This document shows positions 47,380-56,352 of a DNA stretch of 64,000 nucleotides, in pieces. Origin of the DNA: Geobacter argillaceus (GTDB lineage: Bacteria; Desulfobacterota; Desulfuromonadia; Geobacterales; DSM-12255); NCBI RefSeq assembly GCF_007830735.1, contig NZ_VLLN01000016.1, positions 35,112 through 99,111 on the forward strand, read 5' to 3'. A program made the translations under genes and the position numbers. Below the pieces are notes generated by a model. The model was not told the DNA's origin. It did no database searches and saw nothing but the letters and a program-made list of their open reading frames with translations. Position 1 is the first letter of the stretch, and each line of letters starts with the position of its first letter.

Positions 47380-48098
47380 TGGCCATATTGGAGATCAAGC
47401 ACGTCAGCAAGTTCTTCGGTGGGCTGGCCGCCAACGCCGATGTCTCCTTCGAGATGGGGGAAGGAATGATCATGGGGCTCATCGGCCCCAACGGTGCCGG
47501 CAAGACTACCCTCTTCAACTGCATTACCGGCTACTATCCGCCATCCAGGGGGGAGATCCTCTTCAAGGGGAGGCGGATGAACGGCCTCAGCCCGGACAAG
47601 GTCTGCAAACTCGGCATGGCCAGAACCTGGCAGAAGGTCAGGCCGCTGGCCAAGATGTCGGTTGTGGACAACGTCATGGTCGGGGCGCTGTGCCGGACCA
47701 ACTCCCTGAAAGTGGCTCGGGAGATGGCCATGGAGCAGATCCGGGTGGTCCGACTGGAGCACAAGGTCAACTTCAAGGCGGGCGGACTCCCGATCGGCGA
47801 GCGGAAAAAACTGGAAGTGGCACGGGTCCTGGCAACCAAGCCCGAACTGCTGCTGCTCGACGAGGTCATGGGTGGACTGAACCCAGCCGAAAGCGACGAG
47901 ATCATCCGCTTGATCCTGGAGATCAAGAAGAGCGGCATCACCCAGATGGTCATCGAGCACGACATGAAGGCGATCATGCGGATCTCCGACCGGATCGTGG
48001 TCCTGAACTCCGGGGAGAAGCTGGCAGAGGGTAGCCCTGAAGAAGTAGTCAACAACCCGGAAGTTGTAACCGCATACTTAGGTGATTTTCATGCTTAA
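47379..48098 (+). CDS. livG: Branched-chain amino acid ABC transporter ATPase LivG
   Basis: 239 residues. Walker A GPNGAGKTTLFN, Walker B LLLLDEVMGGLNP, H-loop IEHDM. The signature is the divergent LPIGERKKLEVARVL, replacing the canonical SGGQ and also departing from the YGQQ usual in LivG. Overlaps livF by 8 bases. Confidence 0.94.
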   Translation: MAILEIKHVSKFFGGLAANADVSFEMGEGMIMGLIGPNGAGKTTLFNCITGYYPPSRGEILFKGRRMNGLSPDKVCKLGMARTWQKVRPLAKMSVVDNVMVGALCRTNSLKVAREMAMEQIRVVRLEHKVNFKAGGLPIGERKKLEVARVLATKPELLLLDEVMGGLNPAESDEIIRLILEIKKSGITQMVIEHDMKAIMRISDRIVVLNSGEKLAEGSPEEVVNNPEVVTAYLGDFHA

Positions 48099-48795
48099 GA
48101 TACACAAGCTCAATTTCAGTTACGAAGATATGCAGGTCCTCTGGGACATCGACCTGGAGGTACACGAAGGGGAGATCGTCACCGTGGTTGGCGCCAATGG
48201 CGCCGGTAAATCGACGACCCTGAAGAACATCTCCCGCCTCGTCAGACCCACGTCCGGCACCATCACCTTCCTGGACAACGACCTGCAGGGGCTCGAATCC
48301 CACGAGGTGGTCGAACAAGGGATCGTCCAGGTCCCGGAGGGCCGGAAGATCTTCCCGGAAATGACCGTTCGGGAAAATCTGCGCATGGGGTCGTATGTCA
48401 AGAGCGCCCGGAGTGACCGCGACGCCAATATTGACCGGGTCTTCACCATGTTTCCCCGCCTGAAGGAGCGGGAAAAACAGCTCGGCGGCACCATGTCCGG
48501 CGGTGAGCAGCAGATGCTCGCCATCGGCCGCGGCCTCATGGCCAACCCGAAGCTCCTGCTGCTGGACGAACCGTCACTGGGGCTGTCGCCGCTCTTTGTG
48601 AAGACCATCTTCGAGATCATCCGGGAAATCAACCGCCAGGGGGTCACCATCCTCCTGGTGGAACAAAACGTCTATCAGTCGCTTCGCATTGCCCACCGGG
48701 CCTACGTCCTGGAGACCGGCAGGGTGGTACTCACCGGCACGGGCGAGCAGCTGCTGAACGACGAGCATGTGAAGAAGGCATTTCTGGGAATGTGA
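48091..48795 (+). CDS. livF: Branched-chain amino acid ABC transporter ATPase LivF
   Basis: 234 residues from ATG 48091. Walker A GANGAGKSTTLKN, canonical signature MSGGEQQMLAIGRGL, Walker B LLLLDEPSLGLSP, H-loop VEQNV. Partner of LivG. Confidence 0.95.
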   Translation: MLKIHKLNFSYEDMQVLWDIDLEVHEGEIVTVVGANGAGKSTTLKNISRLVRPTSGTITFLDNDLQGLESHEVVEQGIVQVPEGRKIFPEMTVRENLRMGSYVKSARSDRDANIDRVFTMFPRLKEREKQLGGTMSGGEQQMLAIGRGLMANPKLLLLDEPSLGLSPLFVKTIFEIIREINRQGVTILLVEQNVYQSLRIAHRAYVLETGRVVLTGTGEQLLNDEHVKKAFLGM

Positions 48796-48822
48796 GAACA
48801 TGACCAATTCCGGAGGGAAACC

Positions 48823-49257
48823 ATGACAAAAGTCGAAAAATGGATGACCAGGAATCCCATTACCATCGAAAAAGGCTCCACGGTCATCGAGGCGATCCAT
48901 CTCATGAAAGAAAAAAACATCCGGCGGCTGCCGGTCATGGATAAGGGTAGGATTGCCGGCATCCTCACGGAAAAGATGGTGGCCGACTTCAAGCCTTCCA
49001 AGGCAACATCTCTCGACACCTGGGAGGTCCACTACATCCTCTCCAAGACCCCGGTCACCGAGGCAATGAATCCGACCCCCTACAAAGTCAGGCCCGATAC
49101 CGATCTGACCGATGCGGCCCAGCTCCTGCACAACCACAAACTGAACGGGGTCCTGGTTGTGGACGACAATGACAACCTTGTCGGCATCCTCACCATGACC
49201 AATGCACTTGAGGCACTTATCGCCATCTGCAGAAATCCGGAGGTGTGCCGGCAGTAA
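48823..49257 (+). CDS. CBS-pair domain protein
   Basis: 144 residues, GGAGGG site. Two CBS motifs: MTRNPITIEKGSTVIEAIHLM / RRLPVMDKGRIAGIL and MNPTPYKVRPDTDLTDAAQLL / NGVLVVDDNDNLVGIL. CBS pairs bind adenosyl nucleotides and regulate partners. It lies 27 bases after livF, so it may sense energy state for the transporter (inference). Confidence 0.9.
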   Translation: MTKVEKWMTRNPITIEKGSTVIEAIHLMKEKNIRRLPVMDKGRIAGILTEKMVADFKPSKATSLDTWEVHYILSKTPVTEAMNPTPYKVRPDTDLTDAAQLLHNHKLNGVLVVDDNDNLVGILTMTNALEALIAICRNPEVCRQ

Positions 49258-49279
49258 AGCTCCCACCGAACAACCACGC

Positions 49280-49321
49280 GCCGGTCCGGCAATGCGTTCT
49301 CAAAAGAATTGCCGGTCCGGC
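49280..49321 (+). terminator. Hairpin after the liv-CBS operon
   Basis: GCCGGTCCGGCAAT (49280-49293) and ATTGCCGGTCCGGC (49308-49321) pair with one mismatch. No U-run, so it is a terminator-like or mRNA-end hairpin. The rest of 49258-49589 shows a promoter at 49529 but no convincing gene. Confidence 0.5.
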
Positions 49322-49528
49322 TGATATGTTGCACAACACGCCCATTGCACTCAATTACCAAAAACTCCGCAGTTGAAAAAAATTATCTTTTGTTTTCGCC
49401 ACATCATGCCGATTGTTCATGAAACGCCTTTCGCCGGGAAGCTGCTCGATCTCCGGACTGAGCACATTTTTTCTGTTGCATTTCCCACACGGGCACGATA
49501 TGAGGGTGCGACCGCGCTGGCAGCACAG

Positions 49529-49556
49529 TTGACAGCGGTTCGCGGGGCTTTAGAAT
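49529..49556 (+). promoter_or_regulatory. Sigma-70 promoter for the barrel-cytochrome genes
   Basis: TTGACA (49529-49534), 16-base spacer, TAGAAT (49551-49556); start codon about 27 bases after the predicted transcription start. Confidence 0.75.
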
Positions 49557-49589
49557 GAACACACTATCGACAACAACCTGGAGTTCTCC

Positions 49590-50912
49590 ATGAAAAGGCT
49601 CCTTCTGCCACTGCTCCCCGCCATCATGCTTTTTCCATCGCCCCTCCTGGCACTGGATCTCGGGGTGAACGGCACCACCATAGTCCGCTACGAAGAACGG
49701 AGCGTGCCGGGATTTGACAAAAAGACCATGGTGCCCGCAACCCAGTACCTTGGCGTTGATCTGGGTAAAGCGGCCGACGGCCACCTGTCGTTTCACATGT
49801 ACGGCTGGGGACGGGTGGACGGGGCAGACCAGAGCACTCCCCGCGATTCATCCGATGCCGCCCTCTCGTACGGTTATCTGGACTATCAGTCCCCGAAAGG
49901 GAACGCCGATGTCAAGGTGGGCCGCCAGTACCTCTACGAGGGGGGTGTGGTGGAGCAGTTGGACGGCATCAGCGCCCGTTCCGACCTGTTTCAGCAGTAC
50001 GAGGGGTTTGCCCTCTCGGCCTTTGCCGGCAAGCCGGTGAAGACCGACCGGGTGGATGACCACAAGGGGGATCTCCTGGCCGGAGGACGATTAAGCTACC
50101 GGGTCGCCGGGGTCACGGAACTGGGGCTCTTCCTCACCCATGAAAACGGGGCTGCGGCCTATCAATACGACAAGTCGACCAACAGCGCGACCCTTGTCAA
50201 GGACAGCCGGGAACAGGCCGGCTTCGATGTCCTCTATACCATGAATCGACTGGTGGAGCTGAATGGCCGTTCCCTGTACAACCTTTCGCTCAAGGAGTTC
50301 GCCGAGCACAGCTACGTCATCACGGTCAAGCCGGTTGCCGGGCTCTCCCTGTCGGGGAGTTACAACCAGCACCAGTTCAAGGGATACTTTGCCTCGGCCA
50401 GCAACCCGTTTCTCTTCAAGCCGTACGACGCCGACGAAGAGGCTTCATACGGCGGATCGGCCTCCTATGCGGTCAACACGGCCACCGAACTGACAGCCGA
50501 TTACACGTACTACGACCGGAAGACCAAGGGGACGTCGACACGGATCGGACTCGGCGGCCGTCTGTCTCTGCTGGAAGGGAAACTCAAGACCGGCATCGAC
50601 TACCACCGCCTCACGGCTGCCAAAGGGCTCAATTCCTACCACGAGATCCGCGGTTTCGCCCTTTACGATCCGGGCAGCTACTATGCCAGCCTGGATGCCA
50701 TTGCCCAACGCTACGACGACCCCCTCCCCTATCTGAATACGAGCAAGATCGCCTATGAAATTATCGCGTCCTCCGGCTATCGCCTCAAACCGTGGCTGCT
50801 GCTTTCCGGAGACCTGAGTGCGGGGGCCAATCCCCAATACGGCGACCAGGTCAAGGGGCTGTTCCGCCTCACCTTCGCCTATACCACTACCACAGGAGGC
50901 GTTGGCAGATGA
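49590..50912 (+). CDS. Outer-membrane beta-barrel protein
   Basis: 440 residues. Signal peptide 1-21 ending LLALDL. Then alternating aromatic/polar strands (YLGVDLGKAADGHLSFHMYGWG, YGYLDYQSPKGNADVKVGRQ split across 60-115; ELTADYTYYDRKTKG; AYTTTTGGVGR end) typical of a 16-20-strand porin-like barrel. Overlaps the next gene, a multiheme lipoprotein, by 4 bases, as in porin-cytochrome conduits of Geobacter. No family named with certainty. Confidence 0.75.
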   Translation: MKRLLLPLLPAIMLFPSPLLALDLGVNGTTIVRYEERSVPGFDKKTMVPATQYLGVDLGKAADGHLSFHMYGWGRVDGADQSTPRDSSDAALSYGYLDYQSPKGNADVKVGRQYLYEGGVVEQLDGISARSDLFQQYEGFALSAFAGKPVKTDRVDDHKGDLLAGGRLSYRVAGVTELGLFLTHENGAAAYQYDKSTNSATLVKDSREQAGFDVLYTMNRLVELNGRSLYNLSLKEFAEHSYVITVKPVAGLSLSGSYNQHQFKGYFASASNPFLFKPYDADEEASYGGSASYAVNTATELTADYTYYDRKTKGTSTRIGLGGRLSLLEGKLKTGIDYHRLTAAKGLNSYHEIRGFALYDPGSYYASLDAIAQRYDDPLPYLNTSKIAYEIIASSGYRLKPWLLLSGDLSAGANPQYGDQVKGLFRLTFAYTTTTGGVGR

Positions 50913-51385
50913 CCGTGCGCTCTTTCATAACCATAGCCGCCGCACTCGCCACAGTCCTCGTGACGACAGCCTGCAGCATCTTATCCCCGGAATCCAGTTT
51001 TGCGCCGATCCACCCGGAAGCACTTCCCACGGGTCGCCCCTTCTGTTCCGAGTGCCATGAAGGGAGCCTGGTGAGGGGGGCGCTCAAACCGTACGCCACT
51101 TTCGACCACACTGCCGACTTCGTTAAAGGGCACCGCTTCGCGGCCGGCCGGGACGCCCAGGTCTGCGGCGTCTGCCATGCCCAGTCGTTCTGTGCCGACT
51201 GCCATGCCGGCAAGACCGAACTGAAACCGTCGCTCAAGCTGGGGAACCGGCCCGACAGGGAACTGCCGCATCGGGGCGACTTCCTGACCCTGCACCGGAT
51301 CGAGGGAAAGATCGACCCGACCAGCTGTTACAAATGCCACGGCCGGGCCAATAACGAAAAGTGCATGACCTGCCACAGGCGGTGA
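50909..51385 (+). CDS. Five-heme c-type cytochrome lipoprotein
   Basis: 158 residues from ATG 50909 (ATGA overlap with the barrel). Signal ending LVTTAC suggests a lipidated Cys22. CxxCH sites: CSECH, CGVCH, CADCH, CYKCH, CMTCH. Likely periplasm-facing partner of the barrel, feeding or draining electrons across the outer membrane (inference from context). Five CxxCH in about 130 mature residues is dense. Confidence 0.85.
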   Translation: MTVRSFITIAAALATVLVTTACSILSPESSFAPIHPEALPTGRPFCSECHEGSLVRGALKPYATFDHTADFVKGHRFAAGRDAQVCGVCHAQSFCADCHAGKTELKPSLKLGNRPDRELPHRGDFLTLHRIEGKIDPTSCYKCHGRANNEKCMTCHRR

Positions 51386-51489
51386 ATCTTGAAACTGCTC
51401 AAAATACAAACCGTTTTCGTGCAAAACTTGCACAACTGCTGACTACAATATGAAAATTTTTCATAACCCAGCTCTTTCAGGGGTACTCG

Positions 51490-52770
51490 ATGAGTAACGC
51501 GTCTCAGTACATCAAGCTTTTCTGCATAGCAGCCATCACTATTTTCTGTTGGGGGTGCGGCAAGGGGAACGACAACGCCCCGGCAGTCGCCGTTTCGGGG
51601 ACACATCCCGCCAATTGGCGTACCGCACATCGCAAGGCGTACCTGACCAATCCGGCCCAGTGCAAGGAATGTCACGGTGCCGACCTCATGGGAGGGATCA
51701 CCAAAACAGGTTGTTCCACCGGAAGTTGTCACGCCAATGGACACCCACCCCGGCAGATCGCCCACGCCATGCCGTTCCTCACCGGCACCGTCCATGGGCC
51801 GGTGGCAAAAGTGGATCTTGCCATCTGCAATGACTGCCATGGCCGCCAGATCAGCACCACCGCCTATCGGTTTGATATCCCCACCAGCACCATGCCTAAC
51901 GGCTGCGAATCCACAGGGTGCCATAACAACGGCCAACAGGCCGTAAACCTGGGGCACCCGAAGACCTGGTTGAAACACGACTCCGCAGGCAACCAGGCCA
52001 ATGCCTGCAGCCTCTGCCATGGGGTTACCTTCCAGGGGGATACGGGTCCTGCCTGTTCCACCTGCCACGTGAATCTGGCGCCCGGCGTGATCCCGGTCGC
52101 GTCTCAGAACTGCGGCTCCTGCCACGGTAATCCGCCAAATGGCTCTGCCCACCCGAACATGGCCGGCTCCCATGCCAAGCATACGGCCCTGCCCGGCGTC
52201 ACCTGCTCTGCCTGTCACCTGGATGCCGGCAGCGGCACAATCTTCCATTACTACTCTTCCCGCATCGTCAGAGCGGCCCGGGTGAAGTTTTCGGCGGCGT
52301 ACAACGCAAAAACTGGCGTGGCAGCGCTCAACGCCGACAAGACTTGCGCAAACGTCAAATGCCACGGTGGAAGAAACTATCTCCCCGTTGGCACCCCCGT
52401 TGTCTGGGGGAGCACCTTTGATTCGACCAGCCAAAATAACTGCCAGGCATGCCACGAACAGGGCTCCGCAAAGCAGTCCCCACAGTACAACAGCTACTAT
52501 TCCGGTCAACACGTCAAACACCTGCAACTCGGTCTCGCCTGCACCGATTGCCACGATAAAACAGTACTGTTCAGAAGCAGTGCACCGTCCCACTTTTCCA
52601 ATCTGAGTTCGGTAACGTTCAATCTCGACCCGTCATTAACCATGAAGCAGTACCTGAATTACACAATTCCTGCCCGCACCTGTGCTCCTTCTGCACCCCC
52701 ACCCGACAACCAGTTTGTCTTTGGCTGTCATCCGGCGCCGGACATTACCAAATTCTGGGGTACCCCATAA
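51490..52770 (+). CDS. Multiheme c-type cytochrome lipoprotein, CxxCH/CxxxxCH type
   Basis: 426 residues. Short hydrophobic start with FCWGC lipobox. I count eight CxxCH (CKECH, CNDCH, CSLCH, CSTCH, CGSCH, CSACH, CQACH, CTDCH) and three CxxxxCH (CSTGSCH, CESTGCH, CANVKCH). The mix of spacings is the pattern of Geobacter CxxxxCH/CxxCH cytochromes. Extra His residues (for example SHAKHT) may be distal ligands. A terminator follows, so it ends the barrel-cytochrome unit. Confidence 0.88.
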   Translation: MSNASQYIKLFCIAAITIFCWGCGKGNDNAPAVAVSGTHPANWRTAHRKAYLTNPAQCKECHGADLMGGITKTGCSTGSCHANGHPPRQIAHAMPFLTGTVHGPVAKVDLAICNDCHGRQISTTAYRFDIPTSTMPNGCESTGCHNNGQQAVNLGHPKTWLKHDSAGNQANACSLCHGVTFQGDTGPACSTCHVNLAPGVIPVASQNCGSCHGNPPNGSAHPNMAGSHAKHTALPGVTCSACHLDAGSGTIFHYYSSRIVRAARVKFSAAYNAKTGVAALNADKTCANVKCHGGRNYLPVGTPVVWGSTFDSTSQNNCQACHEQGSAKQSPQYNSYYSGQHVKHLQLGLACTDCHDKTVLFRSSAPSHFSNLSSVTFNLDPSLTMKQYLNYTIPARTCAPSAPPPDNQFVFGCHPAPDITKFWGTP

Positions 52771-52774
52771 CACC

Positions 52775-52812
52775 TTCTCCCCTCTGCCAGAAACCAGGAG
52801 CAGAGGGGAGAA
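52775..52812 (+). terminator. Terminator after multiheme lipoprotein
   Basis: TTCTCCCCTCTGC pairs exactly with GCAGAGGGGAGAA over a 12-base loop. The following 190 bases are AT-rich, with a TATAAT at 52968-52973 but no clear -35. Confidence 0.7.
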
Positions 52813-53005
52813 CCTATCGCTTAATTAATCACTCTTAACAAACCAATTATAATTTACAACTCACTGTTATTCAGTACATTTTTTGCACATTAAAAATGTA
52901 CGTGGAGGATCATTATCATCCCACGCCGCATTATTCAAAAACTGAAGATGACCTTAACTTTTTGCTTTATAATTAATAGTAGAAGTCGATACCAATAGTA
53001 ATTAA

Positions 53006-55777
53006 ATGCCAACACAACCATTAAGCAGCACTAACACTAGGTTCACGAGATCACCGACAATGTGCAGCCTGAGAGCACAAATTACAAAGTTGACCACCTA
53101 CGCCTTAGCTGGCATGACACTATCGCTGTTTCCGGCATCGATTCAGGCATCAGTTGCACCATCGATTTCCCTCAAGCCCACCTTGCTGGCAGAAAAACAA
53201 GGGATCAGCACCCCTGTCCGGGTTACCAGCGACCCGTATGGATACCTCTACGTGGCCGATCCCCGTAGTGGTGGAATCGCCAAGTACGACCGTAACGGCA
53301 AGCTCGCCGGAAAGATCACTACCATACCCAATCCCCGGGCAATTGCCATTTCCACGGCCGGCGACATCATCGTCAGCCGCGGCACGACGGTCACCAGAAT
53401 TGCCGCTGACGGATCGCCAAAAGCAGATTTCACCGGCACGTTCACCTTTGCCAGCGGGATTGTCGTTGCCGATTCAGCCAACCGGATCTTCGTCACCGAC
53501 AGCGGCGCCAACTGCGTAAAAATATTCGACCTCAACGGCACGTTCATCAGCGAGTTCGGCACGCAAGGAAGCGGTCAGGGCCAGTTTTTGCAGCCTTCCG
53601 GCATCGCCTGGGACCGGGTTGGCAATCAGCTGGCCGTGGTTGACACCTTGAACTGCCGTATCCAGTTTTTCGAGTTGAACGGCACCTTCAAAAAGAGTCT
53701 CGGCTCCTATGGTTCGGGAGCTCTCAGGTTCACCTCACCCAGATCGGTCGCGTTCGAATACAGCAGCGACTACCGTTCCACGACCAGGATGTACGTGGTC
53801 GACTCCTTCCAGAGTCACGTCCAGGTCATAGACCCGAATACCGGCACGTTCCTTTCCTTTGTCGGCAATTACGGCATCACCGCGGGTAGTCTGCTGGTAC
53901 CGTCCGACACCCTGTTCGACAGTTTCGACAGCGCCAACAAACGACTTGTCGTTGCCAACGGCTTCGGCAATGTGACCATTTTCGGCATCGACGGCGGCAG
54001 TGCGGCACCGCAGACATCCGGTTCAGGTCCCCTGCTGACCATCAACGCCTTTCCGCTGGCCACGAACCTGACCAGCCTCTCCATCGGCGGCACGGTGAAG
54101 CCAAATGGTCCGGCAGCAGTGGCGGGAGTCACCGTGAACGGCGTAGCAGCATCCCTTGCCGGTAGCAACTGGAGCAGTTCCGTGACCCTGTCCACAGGGG
54201 TCAACGTCGTCACCGTGATTGCCCGTGACGTTGCCGGTGCAGTCTCCACCCAGAACGTCACCATCAACGTCATCCCGACTTCCGGCACCACCCCACCGGT
54301 CCCGCTGGTCGTGAATGCGCTCCCGAGCATTACCAACGTCCCCCTCCAGACCATCAGCGGTTCGGCACCGGCAGGCGCCAGCATCACTATCAATGGCGGC
54401 ACGGCCATCACTGTTCCGATCGGCGGGGCCTGGAGCCAGACCGTAACCCTGGGCGAAGGTCTCAACAACTTCATGATCGTGGCCCAAAACGCCGGGAACA
54501 GTGACACGGCAACCAGCGTGGACATAACCCTGGATACTATTCCACCGGTCATTGGAATCGCCGGCATCCCCAATGGCAGTGTCGTTACCCGGCCGATCCA
54601 GACCATCAGCGGCTTTGTCAGCGATACGAACGCCACGACCGTCACCGTAACAGTAAACGGCACCGATCTTACCGTACCGGTGGTGAACGGTCTCTTCAAC
54701 ACCGTTGCCAGCCTCAATCCCGGTATCAACACCATCGCCGTGGTAGCAGCCGACCAGGCCGGCAATACGACCGGCGTCAATTCGCGGACGATAACCCTTG
54801 ATCCGGGCAGCCCATCGCTCGGTATCAACACCCCGACAGGCACCACGGTCACGTCACCGTCCTACACGGTAAGCGGTAACGCCCCAGTTGGCACCACCGT
54901 AGTGGTTGCGGTGAACAGATTCGACCGGAACAGTGGCGCACTCATTCCGGTCACCAGCAGCAATGCCACGCTCAGCGGCGCCACCTGGTCCGCTACCCTC
55001 CCCATGAGCTCCGGCCTCAACCAGATCGTGGCAACCGTCACCGACCCAAAGACCGGTCAGACGGCCACCGCCGGAACCACGGTAGTCTACAGCAGCGGCA
55101 TTGCCCCAACCATTGCCATTACTTCTCCGGCGCGTGACACGGGCACCATCAACGGAAACATGTACTTCACCGGCACGGTCGGCACCGACACGACCCTGAC
55201 GGCAACGGTGAACGGTGTCCCGACAACGGTTACCACGAATATCGATGGAACGTTCACGGTCAACGCCCAGTTCCCGGTTCCAGGGACCTACAACATTGCC
55301 GTAACCGCCATGGACAGCAACGGCACTGCAGCGACCAGCATCCGTTCCGTCGTGTACGACCCGATCCCGCCCAAGATAACGGTCGTTTCGCAGAACCCAC
55401 TGCAACTAAGTTACAGCGGAGGCACCCCCTACGTCATCGACCAGAGCGGCAGGTACCTGGCCAGCACCATCAAGACCAACGGCATCATCGACCTGACCGG
55501 CATTGCCGCCCCGGAAACCCTCAATATCTATATTCTGTCAAAAGCTGAAGTTAGCACACGGAATGGCGATATTAACATGGATGGCAAAGTAGATATTGCA
55601 GATGCCTTGAAAGCTATTAGAATTGCCCTTGGTCTCGATCCCTTTGACAAGAAGTTCGAGCAGATGCTTCACGCTGACGTCGGACCGGTCGTAGGCCACA
55701 CGCCAACACCCGACGGGAGAATAACTCTTTCCGACGTTATCGCAATAATAGAACAAGTTATTGGACTTCCCTGGTAG
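53006..55777 (+). CDS. Secreted NHL-repeat/Ig-like protein with C-terminal dockerin
   Basis: 923 residues (start may be ATG 53060). Signal peptide near 30-49 ending SIQA. NHL-type beta-propeller repeats about 65-335 (GYLYVADPRSGGIAKYDRNG, IFVTDSGANCVKIFDLNG). Four or more Ig-like beta-sandwich repeats 340-810 with TVNGTD/INTIAV themes. The C-terminal 70 residues match dockerin type I: NGDINMDGKVDIADALKAI and PDGRITLSDVIAIIEQVIG, each with a calcium-loop Asp ladder. The neighbouring small lipoprotein looks like a cohesin. Confidence 0.85.
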   Translation: MPTQPLSSTNTRFTRSPTMCSLRAQITKLTTYALAGMTLSLFPASIQASVAPSISLKPTLLAEKQGISTPVRVTSDPYGYLYVADPRSGGIAKYDRNGKLAGKITTIPNPRAIAISTAGDIIVSRGTTVTRIAADGSPKADFTGTFTFASGIVVADSANRIFVTDSGANCVKIFDLNGTFISEFGTQGSGQGQFLQPSGIAWDRVGNQLAVVDTLNCRIQFFELNGTFKKSLGSYGSGALRFTSPRSVAFEYSSDYRSTTRMYVVDSFQSHVQVIDPNTGTFLSFVGNYGITAGSLLVPSDTLFDSFDSANKRLVVANGFGNVTIFGIDGGSAAPQTSGSGPLLTINAFPLATNLTSLSIGGTVKPNGPAAVAGVTVNGVAASLAGSNWSSSVTLSTGVNVVTVIARDVAGAVSTQNVTINVIPTSGTTPPVPLVVNALPSITNVPLQTISGSAPAGASITINGGTAITVPIGGAWSQTVTLGEGLNNFMIVAQNAGNSDTATSVDITLDTIPPVIGIAGIPNGSVVTRPIQTISGFVSDTNATTVTVTVNGTDLTVPVVNGLFNTVASLNPGINTIAVVAADQAGNTTGVNSRTITLDPGSPSLGINTPTGTTVTSPSYTVSGNAPVGTTVVVAVNRFDRNSGALIPVTSSNATLSGATWSATLPMSSGLNQIVATVTDPKTGQTATAGTTVVYSSGIAPTIAITSPARDTGTINGNMYFTGTVGTDTTLTATVNGVPTTVTTNIDGTFTVNAQFPVPGTYNIAVTAMDSNGTAATSIRSVVYDPIPPKITVVSQNPLQLSYSGGTPYVIDQSGRYLASTIKTNGIIDLTGIAAPETLNIYILSKAEVSTRNGDINMDGKVDIADALKAIRIALGLDPFDKKFEQMLHADVGPVVGHTPTPDGRITLSDVIAIIEQVIGLPW

Positions 55778-55793
55778 AGGATTGGATTATCCT

Positions 55794-56303
55794 ATGAAAA
55801 AACATCTATTCACAATAGGCGCCGCGCTCATCGCATTGCAGGGCCTGTTCGGCTGTGGCGGCGGTGGAGGTACTGACAGCCTGACTCCAGTAAATCCATC
55901 ATCAACGGCAACCATCACCTTTGCCGTGCTAAGCACCAGCCATGCTGCACCCATCAGAGGCATTGAAGTAAAGATGACTCTGCCCCAAGGTCTTTCCGTA
56001 AAAACTGCAACCAATTCCAATCAGATTGACAGCACGGTACTGAAAGGATTGAAAAATGCCGGCAGCTTGCCGGTGAGTGGTACGTATGCAGCCAGTACGA
56101 ACCAGATTGACATCATTGTAGTTGATGTTTCCGGCAACGTTTCAGGTATCGGTTTCGGGAAGTTTGCCCAGTTGGTGTGTAATCTTCAGTCCGGCACTTC
56201 AGTGTCCCAACTATCGCTGTCTGCGCCAACATTGTTCGATGTCCAGGGTCCGTCGCAATTCGGATCATTGCCCAATATGCTGCCGTTGATAACGTTACAG
56301 TAA
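55794..56303 (+). CDS. Small lipoprotein with cohesin-like domain
   Basis: 169 residues from ATG 55794. Lipoprotein signal MKKHLFTIGAALIALQGLFG followed by Cys. The mature protein opens with a Gly run, then an all-beta domain: ATITFAVLSTSHAAPIRGIE, VKMTLPQGLSVKT, VSGTYAASTNQIDIIVVDVS, GFGKFAQLVCNLQSGTS. The pattern (G[IV]EVxxxLPxG, then FGxFAxLxC) is that of cohesins, the dockerin-binding fold. Recognition is by eye and moderate. Sixteen bases after the dockerin gene. Confidence 0.65.
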   Translation: MKKHLFTIGAALIALQGLFGCGGGGGTDSLTPVNPSSTATITFAVLSTSHAAPIRGIEVKMTLPQGLSVKTATNSNQIDSTVLKGLKNAGSLPVSGTYAASTNQIDIIVVDVSGNVSGIGFGKFAQLVCNLQSGTSVSQLSLSAPTLFDVQGPSQFGSLPNMLPLITLQ

Positions 56304-56352
56304 TTGATAACTGTTGAGTGACCTTGTCGGAACCACTAACTTTGGGCATATC

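Noticed and set aside
49318..49335. GG-N10-GC match (CCGGCTGATATGTTGCA) resembling sigma-54
   Set aside because: The GG belongs to the preceding hairpin arm, the upstream element is not TGGCAC, and a better promoter lies nearer the gene.
49373..49558. 61-codon plus-strand frame before the barrel gene
   Set aside because: No ribosome site or family, and it covers the sigma-70 promoter at 49529-49556.
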